From Clavaria fumosa (Eukaryota > Basidiomycota > Agaricomycetes > Agaricales > Clavariaceae): a stretch of 64,000 nucleotides of DNA. A program made the position numbers and the translations under genes. Below are positions 9,789 through 24,700 of the stretch, piece after piece. The notes under the pieces were generated by a model, which was not told the origin of the DNA, did no database searches, and worked only from the letters and a program-made list of their open reading frames with translations. Every line of letters begins with the position of its first letter. The stretch's first letter is position 1. The stretch is taken from NCBI GenBank assembly GCA_951802425.1, contig OX637797.1:4526001-4590000 (forward strand), in the 5' to 3' direction.

Positions 9789-12700
9789 TAACAGCATAGT
9801 CCTTGTGCAGATGGAGCATCTGCGCTTTCTTTCACTGCAAGCTAACCACTCAAGCTAGTCTTTTGAAATTTTGTGTGCCTATATCTACCCCTCTAATCTT
9901 CAATTTCCATGGTTTACATTTTTCCCAAACTCATTTCCCAATGCATGCCAAAGCTGCTGACTGAACTAGTCAAAATTCTCCCGTTTGTCAAAACCAACCA
10001 TAGGATTCCAAAACAAATGGAATGCTATACTGGGCAATCCCATACCTATCATATTCCATCCCTCTCTCTCCCCTCCCATCACCCACAAAGCAACAATTCC
10101 ACCATACAGTCAGAATCCAGTTCTCACAGTCCTCACACAAGTTTGTACTTGTTGGTGGCACCTAATCAAATGGGATCACATTGAAAGATTGAGTATAGTG
10201 CATGAATAATACACCCTGACTTTGTTTCAATTACTCTGCCACATCCAGGACTACAGTTGCCTTCCTACAAACCTAAACAACACAAGTACCCATACAAGTT
10301 TGCAGGCCTCACAGCACAAGATCTAACTGTGAAAATCTCTTGAAATTGATCATGGATGCTCTAAATGATGACCACTATCATATAACATGCTAAACAGACT
10401 AAACTGTTTTTCTGCGAATGGTCCCTTGTTGCTCCTATCCTAACAGCATAGTCCTTGTGCAGATGGAGCATCTGCGCTTTCTTTCACTGCAAGCTAACCA
10501 CTCAAGCTAGTCTTTTGAAATTTTGTGTGCCTATATCTACCCCTCTAATCTTCAATTTCCATGGTTTACATTTTTCCCAAACTCATTTCCCAATGCATGC
10601 CAAAGCTGCTGACTGAACTAGTCAAAATTCTCCCGTTTGTCAAAACCAACCATAGGATTCCAAAACAAATGGAATGCTATACTGGGCAATCCCATACCTA
10701 TCATATTCCATCCCTCTCTCTCCCCTCCCATCACCCACAAAGCAACAATTCCACCATACAGTCAGAATCCAGTTCTCACAGTCCTCACACAAGTTTGTAC
10801 TTGTTGGTGGCACCTAATCAAATGGGATCACATTGAAAGATTGAGTATAGTGCATGAATAATACACCCTGACTTTGTTTCAATTACTCTGCCACATCCAG
10901 GACTACAGTTGCCTTCCTACAAACCTAAACAACACAAGTACCCATACAAGTTTGCAGGCCTCACAGCACAAGATCTAACCGTGAAAATCTCTTGAAATTG
11001 ATCATGGATGCTCTAAATGATGACCACTATCATATAACATGCTAAACAGACTAAACTGTTTTTCTGCGAATGGTCCCTTGTTGCTCCTATCCTAACAGCA
11101 TAGTCCTTGTGCAGATGGAGCATCTGCGCTTTCTTTCACTGCAAGCTAACCACTCAAGCTAGTCTTTTGAAATTTTGTGTGCCTATATCTACCCCTCTAA
11201 TCTTCAATTTCCATGGTTTACATTTTTCCCAAACTCATTTCCCAATGCATGCCAAAGCTGCTGACTGAACTAGTCAAAATTCTCCCGTTTGTCAAAACCA
11301 ACCATAGGATTCCAAAACAAATGGAATGCTATACTGGGCAATCCCATACCTATCATATTCCATCCCTCTCTCTCCCCTCCCATCACCCACAAAGCAACAA
11401 TTCCACCATACAGTCAGAATCCAGTTCTCACAGTCCTCACACAAGTTTGTACTTGTTGGTGGCACCTAATCAAATGGGATCACATTGAAAGATTGAGTAT
11501 AGTGCATGAATAATACACCCTGACTTTGTTTCAATTACTCTGCCACATCCAGGACTACAGTTGCCTTCCTACAAACCTAAACAACACAAGTACCCATACA
11601 AGTTTGCAGGCCTCACAGCACAAGATCTAACCGTGAAAATCTCTTGAAATTGATCATGGATGCTCTAAATGATGACCACTATCATATAACATGCTAAACA
11701 GACTAAACTGTTTTTCTGCGAATGGTCCCTTGTTGCTCCTATCCTAACAGCATAGTCCTTGTGCAGATGGAGCATCTGCGCTTTCTTTCACTGCAAGCTA
11801 ACCACTCAAGCTAGTCTTTTGAAATTTTGTGTGCCTATATCTACCCCTCTAATCTTCAATTTCCATGGTTTACATTTTTCCCAAACTCATTTCCCAATGC
11901 ATGCCAAAGCTGCTGACTGAACTAGTCAAAATTCTCCCGTTTGTCAAAACCAACCATAGGATTCCAAAACAAATGGAATGCTATACTGGGCAATCCCATA
12001 CCTATCATATTCCATCCCTCTCTCTCCCCTCCCATCACCCACAAAGCAACAATTCCACCATACAGTCAGAATCCAGTTCTCACAGTCCTCACACAAGTTT
12101 GTACTTGTTGGTGGCACCTAATCAAATGGGATCACATTGAAAGATTGAGTATAGTGCATGAATAATACACCCTGACTTTGTTTCAATTACTCTGCCACAT
12201 CCAGGACTACAGTTGCCTTCCTACAAACCTAAACAACACAAGTACCCATACAAGTTTGCAGGCCTCACAGCACAAGATCTAACCGTGAAAATCTCTTGAA
12301 ATTGATCATGGATGCTCTAAATGATGACCACTATCATATAACATGCTAAACAGACTAAACTGTTTTTCTGCGAATGGTCCCTTGTTGCTCCTATCCTAAC
12401 AGCATAGTCCTTGTGCAGATGGAGCATCTGCGCTTTCTTTCACTGCAAGCTAACCACTCAAGCTAGTCTTTTGAAATTTTGTGTGCCTATATCTACCCCT
12501 CTAATCTTCAATTTCCATGGTTTACATTTTTCCCAAACTCATTTCCCAATGCATGCCAAAGCTGCTGACTGAACTAGTCAAAATTCTCCCGTTTGTCAAA
12601 ACCAACCATAGGATTCCAAAACAAATGGAATGCTATACTGGGCAATCCCATACCTATCATATTCCATCCCTCTCTCTCCCCTCCCATCACCCACAAAGCA

Positions 12701-15700
12701 ACAATTCCACCATACAGTCAGAATCCAGTTCTCACAGTCCTCACACAAGTTTGTACTTGTTGGTGGCACCTAATCAAATGGGATCACATTGAAAGATTGA
12801 GTATAGTGCATGAATAATACACCCTGACTTTGTTTCAATTACTCTGCCACATCCAGGACTACAGTTGCCTTCCTACAAACCTAAACAACACAAGTACCCA
12901 TACAAGTTTGCAGGCCTCACAGCACAAGATCTAACCGTGAAAATCTCTTGAAATTGATCATGGATGCTCTAAATGATGACCACTATCATATAACATGCTA
13001 AACAGACTAAACTGTTTTTCTGCGAATGGTCCCTTGTTGCTCCTATCCTAACAGCATAGTCCTTGTGCAGATGGAGCATCTGCGCTTTCTTTCACTGCAA
13101 GCTAACCACTCAAGCTAGTCTTTTGAAATTTTGTGTGCCTATATCTACCCCTCTAATCTTCAATTTCCATGGTTTACATTTTTCCCAAACTCATTTCCCA
13201 ATGCATGCCAAAGCTGCTGACTGAACTAGTCAAAATTCTCCCGTTTGTCAAAACCAACCATAGGATTCCAAAACAAATGGAATGCTATACTGGGCAATCC
13301 CATACCTATCATATTCCATCCCTCTCTCTCCCCTCCCATCACCCACAAAGCAACAATTCCACCATACAGTCAGAATCCAGTTCTCACAGTCCTCACACAA
13401 GTTTGTACTTGTTGGTGGCACCTAATCAAATGGGATCACATTGAAAGATTGAGTATAGTGCATGAATAATACACCCTGACTTTGTTTCAATTACTCTGCC
13501 ACATCCAGGACTACAGTTGCCTTCCTACAAACCTAAACAACACAAGTACCCATACAAGTTTGCAGGCCTCACAGCACAAGATCTAACCGTGAAAATCTCT
13601 TGAAATTGATCATGGATGCTCTAAATGATGACCACTATCATATAACATGCTAAACAGACTAAACTGTTTTTCTGCGAATGGTCCCTTGTTGCTCCTATCC
13701 TAACAGCATAGTCCTTGTGCAGATGGAGCATCTGCGCTTTCTTTCACTGCAAGCTAACCACTCAAGCTAGTCTTTTGAAATTTTGTGTGCCTATATCTAC
13801 CCCTCTAATCTTCAATTTCCATGGTTTACATTTTTCCCAAACTCATTTCCCAATGCATGCCAAAGCTGCTGACTGAACTAGTCAAAATTCTCCCGTTTGT
13901 CAAAACCAACCATAGGATTCCAAAACAAATGGAATGCTATACTGGGCAATCCCATACCTATCATATTCCATCCCTCTCTCTCCCCTCCCATCACCCACAA
14001 AGCAACAATTCCACCATACAGTCAGAATCCAGTTCTCACAGTCCTCACACAAGTTTGTACTTGTTGGTGGCACCTAATCAAATGGGATCACATTGAAAGA
14101 TTGAGTATAGTGCATGAATAATACACCCTGACTTTGTTTCAATTACTCTGCCACATCCAGGACTACAGTTGCCTTCCTACAAACCTAAACAACACAAGTA
14201 CCCATACAAGTTTGCAGGCCTCACAGCACAAGATCTAACCGTGAAAATCTCTTGAAATTGATCATGGATGCTCTAAATGATGACCACTATCATATAACAT
14301 GCTAAACAGACTAAACTGTTTTTCTGCGAATGGTCCCTTGTTGCTCCTATCCTAACAGCATAGTCCTTGTGCAGATGGAGCATCTGCGCTTTCTTTCACT
14401 GCAAGCTAACCACTCAAGCTAGTCTTTTGAAATTTTGTGTGCCTATATCTACCCCTCTAATCTTCAATTTCCATGGTTTACATTTTTCCCAAACTCATTT
14501 CCCAATGCATGCCAAAGCTGCTGACTGAACTAGTCAAAATTCTCCCGTTTGTCAAAACCAACCATAGGATTCCAAAACAAATGGAATGCTATACTGGGCA
14601 ATCCCATACCTATCATATTCCATCCCTCTCTCTCCCCTCCCATCACCCACAAAGCAACAATTCCACCATACAGTCAGAATCCAGTTCTCACAGTCCTCAC
14701 ACAAGTTTGTACTTGTTGGTGGCACCTAATCAAATGGGATCACATTGAAAGATTGAGTATAGTGCATGAATAATACACCCTGACTTTGTTTCAATTACTC
14801 TGCCACATCCAGGACTACAGTTGCCTTCCTACAAACCTAAACAACACAAGTACCCATACAAGTTTGCAGGCCTCACAGCACAAGATCTAACCGTGAAAAT
14901 CTCTTGAAATTGATCATGGATGCTCTAAATGATGACCACTATCATATAACATGCTAAACAGACTAAACTGTTTTTCTGCGAATGGTCCCTTGTTGCTCCT
15001 ATCCTAACAGCATAGTCCTTGTGCAGATGGAGCATCTGCGCTTTCTTTCACTGCAAGCTAACCACTCAAGCTAGTCTTTTGAAATTTTGTGTGCCTATAT
15101 CTACCCCTCTAATCTTCAATTTCCATGGTTTACATTTTTCCCAAACTCATTTCCCAATGCATGCCAAAGCTGCTGACTGAACTAGTCAAAATTCTCCCGT
15201 TTGTCAAAACCAACCATAGGATTCCAAAACAAATGGAATGCTATACTGGGCAATCCCATACCTATCATATTCCATCCCTCTCTCTCCCCTCCCATCACCC
15301 ACAAAGCAACAATTCCACCATACAGTCAGAATCCAGTTCTCACAGTCCTCACACAAGTTTGTACTTGTTGGTGGCACCTAATCAAATGGGATCACATTGA
15401 AAGATTGAGTATAGTGCATGAATAATACACCCTGACTTTGTTTCAATTACTCTGCCACATCCAGGACTACAGTTGCCTTCCTACAAACCTAAACAACACA
15501 AGTACCCATACAAGTTTGCAGGCCTCACAGCACAAGATCTAACCGTGAAAATCTCTTGAAATTGATCATGGATGCTCTAAATGATGACCACTATCATATA
15601 ACATGCTAAACAGACTAAACTGTTTTTCTGCGAATGGTCCCTTGTTGCTCCTATCCTAACAGCATAGTCCTTGTGCAGATGGAGCATCTGCGCTTTCTTT

Positions 15701-18700
15701 CACTGCAAGCTAACCACTCAAGCTAGTCTTTTGAAATTTTGTGTGCCTATATCTACCCCTCTAATCTTCAATTTCCATGGTTTACATTTTTCCCAAACTC
15801 ATTTCCCAATGCATGCCAAAGCTGCTGACTGAACTAGTCAAAATTCTCCCGTTTGTCAAAACCAACCATAGGATTCCAAAACAAATGGAATGCTATACTG
15901 GGCAATCCCATACCTATCATATTCCATCCCTCTCTCTCCCCTCCCATCACCCACAAAGCAACAATTCCACCATACAGTCAGAATCCAGTTCTCACAGTCC
16001 TCACACAAGTTTGTACTTGTTGGTGGCACCTAATCAAATGGGATCACATTGAAAGATTGAGTATAGTGCATGAATAATACACCCTGACTTTGTTTCAATT
16101 ACTCTGCCACATCCAGGACTACAGTTGCCTTCCTACAAACCTAAACAACACAAGTACCCATACAAGTTTGCAGGCCTCACAGCACAAGATCTAACCGTGA
16201 AAATCTCTTGAAATTGATCATGGATGCTCTAAATGATGACCACTATCATATAACATGCTAAACAGACTAAACTGTTTTTCTGCGAATGGTCCCTTGTTGC
16301 TCCTATCCTAACAGCATAGTCCTTGTGCAGATGGAGCATCTGCACTTTCTTTCACTGCAAGCTAACCACTCAAGCTAGTCTTTTGAAATTTTGTGTGCCT
16401 ATATCTACCCCTCTAATCTTCAATTTCCATGGTTTACATTTTTCCCAAACTCATTTCCCAATGCATGCCAAAGCTGCTGACTGAACTAGTCAAAATTCTC
16501 CCGTTTGTCAAAACCAACCATAGGATTCCAAAACAAATGGAATGCTATACTGGGCAATCCCATACCTATCATATTCCATCCCTCTCTCTCCCCTCCCATC
16601 ACCCACAAAGCAACAATTCCACCATACAGTCAGAATCCAGTTCTCACAGTCCTCACACAAGTTTGTACTTGTTGGTGGCACCTAATCAAATGGGATCACA
16701 TTGAAAGATTGAGTATAGTGCATGAATAATACACCCTGACTTTGTTTCAATTACTCTGCCACATCCAGGACTACAGTTGCCTTCCTACAAACCTAAACAA
16801 CACAAGTACCCATACAAGTTTGCAGGCCTCACAGCACAAGATCTAACCGTGAAAATCTCTTGAAATTGATCATGGATGCTCTAAATGATGACCACTATCA
16901 TATAACATGCTAAACAGACTAAACTGTTTTTCTGCGAATGGTCCCTTGTTGCTCCTATCCTAACAGCATAGTCCTTGTGCAGATGGAGCATCTGCGCTTT
17001 CTTTCACTGCAAGCTAACCACTCAAGCTAGTCTTTTGAAATTTTGTGTGCCTATATCTACCCCTCTAATCTTCAATTTCCATGGTTTACATTTTTCCCAA
17101 ACTCATTTCCCAATGCATGCCAAAGCTGCTGACTGAACTAGTCAAAATTCTCCCGTTTGTCAAAACCAACCATAGGATTCCAAAACAAATGGAATGCTAT
17201 ACTGGGCAATCCCATACCTATCATATTCCATCCCTCTCTCTCCCCTCCCATCACCCACAAAGCAACAATTCCACCATACAGTCAGAATCCAGTTCTCACA
17301 GTCCTCACACAAGTTTGTACTTGTTGGTGGCACCTAATCAAATGGGATCACATTGAAAGATTGAGTATAGTGCATGAATAATACACCCTGACTTTGTTTC
17401 AATTACTCTGCCACATCCAGGACTACAGTTGCCTTCCTACAAACCTAAACAACACAAGTACCCATACAAGTTTGCAGGCCTCACAGCACAAGATCTAACC
17501 GTGAAAATCTCTTGAAATTGATCATGGATGCTCTAAATGATGACCACTATCATATAACATGCTAAACAGACTAAACTGTTTTTCTGCGAATGGTCCCTTG
17601 TTGCTCCTATCCTAACAGCATAGTCCTTGTGCAGATGGAGCATCTGCGCTTTCTTTCACTGCAAGCTAACCACTCAAGCTAGTCTTTTGAAATTTTGTGT
17701 GCCTATATCTACCCCTCTAATCTTCAATTTCCATGGTTTACATTTTTCCCAAACTCATTTCCCAATGCATGCCAAAGCTGCTGACTGAACTAGTCAAAAT
17801 TCTCCCGTTTGTCAAAACCAACCATAGGATTCCAAAACAAATGGAATGCTATACTGGGCAATCCCATACCTATCATATTCCATCCCTCTCTCTCCCCTCC
17901 CATCACCCACAAAGCAACAATTCCACCATACAGTCAGAATCCAGTTCTCACAGTCCTCACACAAGTTTGTACTTGTTGGTGGCACCTAATCAAATGGGAT
18001 CACATTGAAAGATTGAGTATAGTGCATGAATAATACACCCTGACTTTGTTTCAATTACTCTGCCACATCCAGGACTACAGTTGCCTTCCTACAAACCTAA
18101 ACAACACAAGTACCCATACAAGTTTGCAGGCCTCACAGCACAAGATCTAACCGTGAAAATCTCTTGAAATTGATCATGGATGCTCTAAATGATGACCACT
18201 ATCATATAACATGCTAAACAGACTAAACTGTTTTTCTGCGAATGGTCCCTTGTTGCTCCTATCCTAACAGCATAGTCCTTGTGCAGATGGAGCATCTGCG
18301 CTTTCTTTCACTGCAAGCTAACCACTCAAGCTAGTCTTTTGAAATTTTGTGTGCCTATATCTACCCCTCTAATCTTCAATTTCCATGGTTTACATTTTTC
18401 CCAAACTCATTTCCCAATGCATGCCAAAGCTGCTGACTGAACTAGTCAAAATTCTCCCGTTTGTCAAAACCAACCATAGGATTCCAAAACAAATGGAATG
18501 CTATACTGGGCAATCCCATACCTATCATATTCCATCCCTCTCTCTCCCCTCCCATCACCCACAAAGCAACAATTCCACCATACAGTCAGAATCCAGTTCT
18601 CACAGTCCTCACACAAGTTTGTACTTGTTGGTGGCACCTAATCAAATGGGATCACATTGAAAGATTGAGTATAGTGCATGAATAATACACCCTGACTTTG

Positions 18701-21700
18701 TTTCAATTACTCTGCCACATCCAGGACTACAGTTGCCTTCCTACAAACCTAAACAACACAAGTACCCATACAAGTTTGCAGGCCTCACAGCACAAGATCT
18801 AACCGTGAAAATCTCTTGAAATTGATCATGGATGCTCTAAATGATGACCACTATCATATAACATGCTAAACAGACTAAACTGTTTTTCTGCGAATGGTCC
18901 CTTGTTGCTCCTATCCTAACAGCATAGTCCTTGTGCAGATGGAGCATCTGCGCTTTCTTTCACTGCAAGCTAACCACTCAAGCTAGTCTTTTGAAATTTT
19001 GTGTGCCTATATCTACCCCTCTAATCTTCAATTTCCATGGTTTACATTTTTCCCAAACTCATTTCCCAATGCATGCCAAAGCTGCTGACTGAACTAGTCA
19101 AAATTCTCCCGTTTGTCAAAACCAACCATAGGATTCCAAAACAAATGGAATGCTATACTGGGCAATCCCATACCTATCATATTCCATCCCTCTCTCTCCC
19201 CTCCCATCACCCACAAAGCAACAATTCCACCATACAGTCAGAATCCAGTTCTCACAGTCCTCACACAAGTTTGTACTTGTTGGTGGCACCTAATCAAATG
19301 GGATCACATTGAAAGATTGAGTATAGTGCATGAATAATACACCCTGACTTTGTTTCAATTACTCTGCCACATCCAGGACTACAGTTGCCTTCCTACAAAC
19401 CTAAACAACACAAGTACCCATACAAGTTTGCAGGCCTCACAGCACAAGATCTAACCGTGAAAATCTCTTGAAATTGATCATGGATGCTCTAAATGATGAC
19501 CACTATCATATAACATGCTAAACAGACTAAACTGTTTTTCTGCGAATGGTCCCTTGTTGCTCCTATCCTAACAGCATAGTCCTTGTGCAGATGGAGCATC
19601 TGCGCTTTCTTTCACTGCAAGCTAACCACTCAAGCTAGTCTTTTGAAATTTTGTGTGCCTATATCTACCCCTCTAATCTTCAATTTCCATGGTTTACATT
19701 TTTCCCAAACTCATTTCCCAATGCATGCCAAAGCTGCTGACTGAACTAGTCAAAATTCTCCCGTTTGTCAAAACCAACCATAGGATTCCAAAACAAATGG
19801 AATGCTATACTGGGCAATCCCATACCTATCATATTCCATCCCTCTCTCTCCCCTCCCATCACCCACAAAGCAACAATTCCACCATACAGTCAGAATCCAG
19901 TTCTCACAGTCCTCACACAAGTTTGTACTTGTTGGTGGCACCTAATCAAATGGGATCACATTGAAAGATTGAGTATAGTGCATGAATAATACACCCTGAC
20001 TTTGTTTCAATTACTCTGCCACATCCAGGACTACAGTTGCCTTCCTACAAACCTAAACAACACAAGTACCCATACAAGTTTGCAGGCCTCACAGCACAAG
20101 ATCTAACCGTGAAAATCTCTTGAAATTGATCATGGATGCTCTAAATGATGACCACTATCATATAACATGCTAAACAGACTAAACTGTTTTTCTGCGAATG
20201 GTCCCTTGTTGCTCCTATCCTAACAGCATAGTCCTTGTGCAGATGGAGCATCTGCGCTTTCTTTCACTGCAAGCTAACCACTCAAGCTAGTCTTTTGAAA
20301 TTTTGTGTGCCTATATCTACCCCTCTAATCTTCAATTTCCATGGTTTACATTTTTCCCAAACTCATTTCCCAATGCATGCCAAAGCTGCTGACTGAACTA
20401 GTCAAAATTCTCCCGTTTGTCAAAACCAACCATAGGATTCCAAAACAAATGGAATGCTATACTGGGCAATCCCATACCTATCATATTCCATCCCTCTCTC
20501 TCCCCTCCCATCACCCACAAAGCAACAATTCCACCATACAGTCAGAATCCAGTTCTCACAGTCCTCACACAAGTTTGTACTTGTTGGTGGCACCTAATCA
20601 AATGGGATCACATTGAAAGATTGAGTATAGTGCATGAATAATACACCCTGACTTTGTTTCAATTACTCTGCCACATCCAGGACTACAGTTGCCTTCCTAC
20701 AAACCTAAACAACACAAGTACCCATACAAGTTTGCAGGCCTCACAGCACAAGATCTAACCGTGAAAATCTCTTGAAATTGATCATGGATGCTCTAAATGA
20801 TGACCACTATCATATAACATGCTAAACAGACTAAACTGTTTTTCTGCGAATGGTCCCTTGTTGCTCCTATCCTAACAGCATAGTCCTTGTGCAGATGGAG
20901 CATCTGCGCTTTCTTTCACTGCAAGCTAACCACTCAAGCTAGTCTTTTGAAATTTTGTGTGCCTATATCTACCCCTCTAATCTTCAATTTCCATGGTTTA
21001 CATTTTTCCCAAACTCATTTCCCAATGCATGCCAAAGCTGCTGACTGAACTAGTCAAAATTCTCCCGTTTGTCAAAACCAACCATAGGATTCCAAAACAA
21101 ATGGAATGCTATACTGGGCAATCCCATACCTATCATATTCCATCCCTCTCTCTCCCCTCCCATCACCCACAAAGCAACAATTCCACCATACAGTCAGAAT
21201 CCAGTTCTCACAGTCCTCACACAAGTTTGTACTTGTTGGTGGCACCTAATCAAATGGGATCACATTGAAAGATTGAGTATAGTGCATGAATAATACACCC
21301 TGACTTTGTTTCAATTACTCTGCCACATCCAGGACTACAGTTGCCTTCCTACAAACCTAAACAACACAAGTACCCATACAAGTTTGCAGGCCTCACAGCA
21401 CAAGATCTAACCGTGAAAATCTCTTGAAATTGATCATGGATGCTCTAAATGATGACCACTATCATATAACATGCTAAACAGACTAAACTGTTTTTCTGTG
21501 AATGGTCCCTTGTTGCTCCTATCCTAACAGCATAGTCCTTGTGCAGATGGAGCATCTGCGCTTTCTTTCACTGCAAGCTAACCACTCAAGCTAGTCTTTT
21601 GAAATTTTGTGTGCCTATATCTACCCCTCTAATCTTCAATTTCCATGGTTTACATTTTTCCCAAACTCATTTCCCAATGCATGCCAAAGCTGCTGACTGA

Positions 21701-24700
21701 ACTAGTCAAAATTCTCCCGTTTGTCAAAACCAACCATAGGATTCCAAAACAAATGGAATGCTATACTGGGCAATCCCATACCTATCATATTCCATCCCTC
21801 TCTCTCCCCTCCCATCACCCACAAAGCAACAATTCCACCATACAGTCAGAATCCAGTTCTCACAGTCCTCACACAAGTTTGTACTTGTTGGTGGCACCTA
21901 ATCAAATGGGATCACATTGAAAGATTGAGTATAGTGCATGAATAATACACCCTGACTTTGTTTCAATTACTCTGCCACATCCAGGACTACAGTTGCCTTC
22001 CTACAAACCTAAACAACACAAGTACCCATACAAGTTTGCAGGCCTCACAGCACAAGATCTAACCGTGAAAATCTCTTGAAATTGATCATGGATGCTCTAA
22101 ATGATGACCACTATCATATAACATGCTAAACAGACTAAACTGTTTTTCTGTGAATGGTCCCTTGTTGCTCCTATCCTAACAGCATAGTCCTTGTGCAGAT
22201 GGAGCATCTGCGCTTTCTTTCACTGCAAGCTAACCACTCAAGCTAGTCTTTTGAAATTTTGTGTGCCTATATCTACCCCTCTAATCTTCAATTTCCATGG
22301 TTTACATTTTTCCCAAACTCATTTCCCAATGCATGCCAAAGCTGCTGACTGAACTAGTCAAAATTCTCCCGTTTGTCAAAACCAACCATAGGATTCCAAA
22401 ACAAATGGAATGCTATACTGGGCAATCCCATACCTATCATATTCCATCCCTCTCTCTCCCCTCCCATCACCCACAAAGCAACAATTCCACCATACAGTCA
22501 GAATCCAGTTCTCACAGTCCTCACACAAGTTTGTACTTGTTGGTGGCACCTAATCAAATGGGATCACATTGAAAGATTGAGTATAGTGCATGAATAATAC
22601 ACCCTGACTTTGTTTCAATTACTCTGCCACATCCAGGACTACAGTTGCCTTCCTACAAACCTAAACAACACAAGTACCCATACAAGTTTGCAGGCCTCAC
22701 AGCACAAGATCTAACCGTGAAAATCTCTTGAAATTGATCATGGATGCTCTAAATGATGACCACTATCATATAACATGCTAAACAGACTAAACTGTTTTTC
22801 TGCGAATGGTCCCTTGTTGCTCCTATCCTAACAGCATAGTCCTTGTGCAGATGGAGCATCTGCGCTTTCTTTCACTGCAAGCTAACCACTCAAGCTAGTC
22901 TTTTGAAATTTTGTGTGCCTATATCTACCCCTCTAATCTTCAATTTCCATGGTTTACATTTTTCCCAAACTCATTTCCCAATGCATGCCAAAGCTGCTGA
23001 CTGAACTAGTCAAAATTCTCCCGTTTGTCAAAACCAACCATAGGATTCCAAAACAAATGGAATGCTATACTGGGCAATCCCATACCTATCATATTCCATC
23101 CCTCTCTCTCCCCTCCCATCACCCACAAAGCAACAATTCCACCATACAGTCAGAATCCAGTTCTCACAGTCCTCACACAAGTTTGTACTTGTTGGTGGCA
23201 CCTAATCAAATGGGATCACATTGAAAGATTGAGTATAGTGCATGAATAATACACCCTGACTTTGTTTCAATTACTCTGCCACATCCAGGACTACAGTTGC
23301 CTTCCTACAAACCTAAACAACACAAGTACCCATACAAGTTTGCAGGCCTCACAGCACAAGATCTAACCGTGAAAATCTCTTGAAATTGATCATGGATGCT
23401 CTAAATGATGACCACTATCATATAACATGCTAAACAGACTAAACTGTTTTTCTGCGAATGGTCCCTTGTTGCTCCTATCCTAACAGCATAGTCCTTGTGC
23501 AGATGGAGCATCTGCGCTTTCTTTCACTGCAAGCTAACCACTCAAGCTAGTCTTTTGAAATTTTGTGTGCCTATATCTACCCCTCTAATCTTCAATTTCC
23601 ATGGTTTACATTTTTCCCAAACTCATTTCCCAATGCATGCCAAAGCTGCTGACTGAACTAGTCAAAATTCTCCCGTTTGTCAAAACCAACCATAGGATTC
23701 CAAAACAAATGGAATGCTATACTGGGCAATCCCATACCTATCATATTCCATCCCTCTCTCTCCCCTCCCATCACCCACAAAGCAACAATTCCACCATACA
23801 GTCAGAATCCAGTTCTCACAGTCCTCACACAAGTTTGTACTTGTTGGTGGCACCTAATCAAATGGGATCACATTGAAAGATTGAGTATAGTGCATGAATA
23901 ATACACCCTGACTTTGTTTCAATTACTCTGCCACATCCAGGACTACAGTTGCCTTCCTACAAACCTAAACAACACAAGTACCCATACAAGTTTGCAGGCC
24001 TCACAGCACAAGATCTAACCGTGAAAATCTCTTGAAATTGATCATGGATGCTCTAAATGATGACCACTATCATATAACATGCTAAACAGACTAAACTGTT
24101 TTTCTGCGAATGGTCCCTTGTTGCTCCTATCCTAACAGCATAGTCCTTGTGCAGATGGAGCATCTGCGCTTTCTTTCACTGCAAGCTAACCACTCAAGCT
24201 AGTCTTTTGAAATTTTGTGTGCCTATATCTACCCCTCTAATCTTCAATTTCCATGGTTTACATTTTTCCCAAACTCATTTCCCAATGCATGCCAAAGCTG
24301 CTGACTGAACTAGTCAAAATTCTCCCGTTTGTCAAAACCAACCATAGGATTCCAAAACAAATGGAATGCTATACTGGGCAATCCCATACCTATCATATTC
24401 CATCCCTCTCTCTCCCCTCCCATCACCCACAAAGCAACAATTCCACCATACAGTCAGAATCCAGTTCTCACAGTCCTCACACAAGTTTGTACTTGTTGGT
24501 GGCACCTAATCAAATGGGATCACATTGAAAGATTGAGTATAGTGCATGAATAATACACCCTGACTTTGTTTCAATTACTCTGCCACATCCAGGACTACAG
24601 TTGCCTTCCTACAAACCTAAACAACACAAGTACCCATACAAGTTTGCAGGCCTCACAGCACAAGATCTAACCGTGAAAATCTCTTGAAATTGATCATGGA

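Noticed and set aside
9909..10209. Tandem family of 91- and 74-residue protein genes in the satellite
   Set aside because: Identity of the whole monomer, overlapping frames, no promoter or family motif, and no convincing selection signal; treated as incidental open frames.
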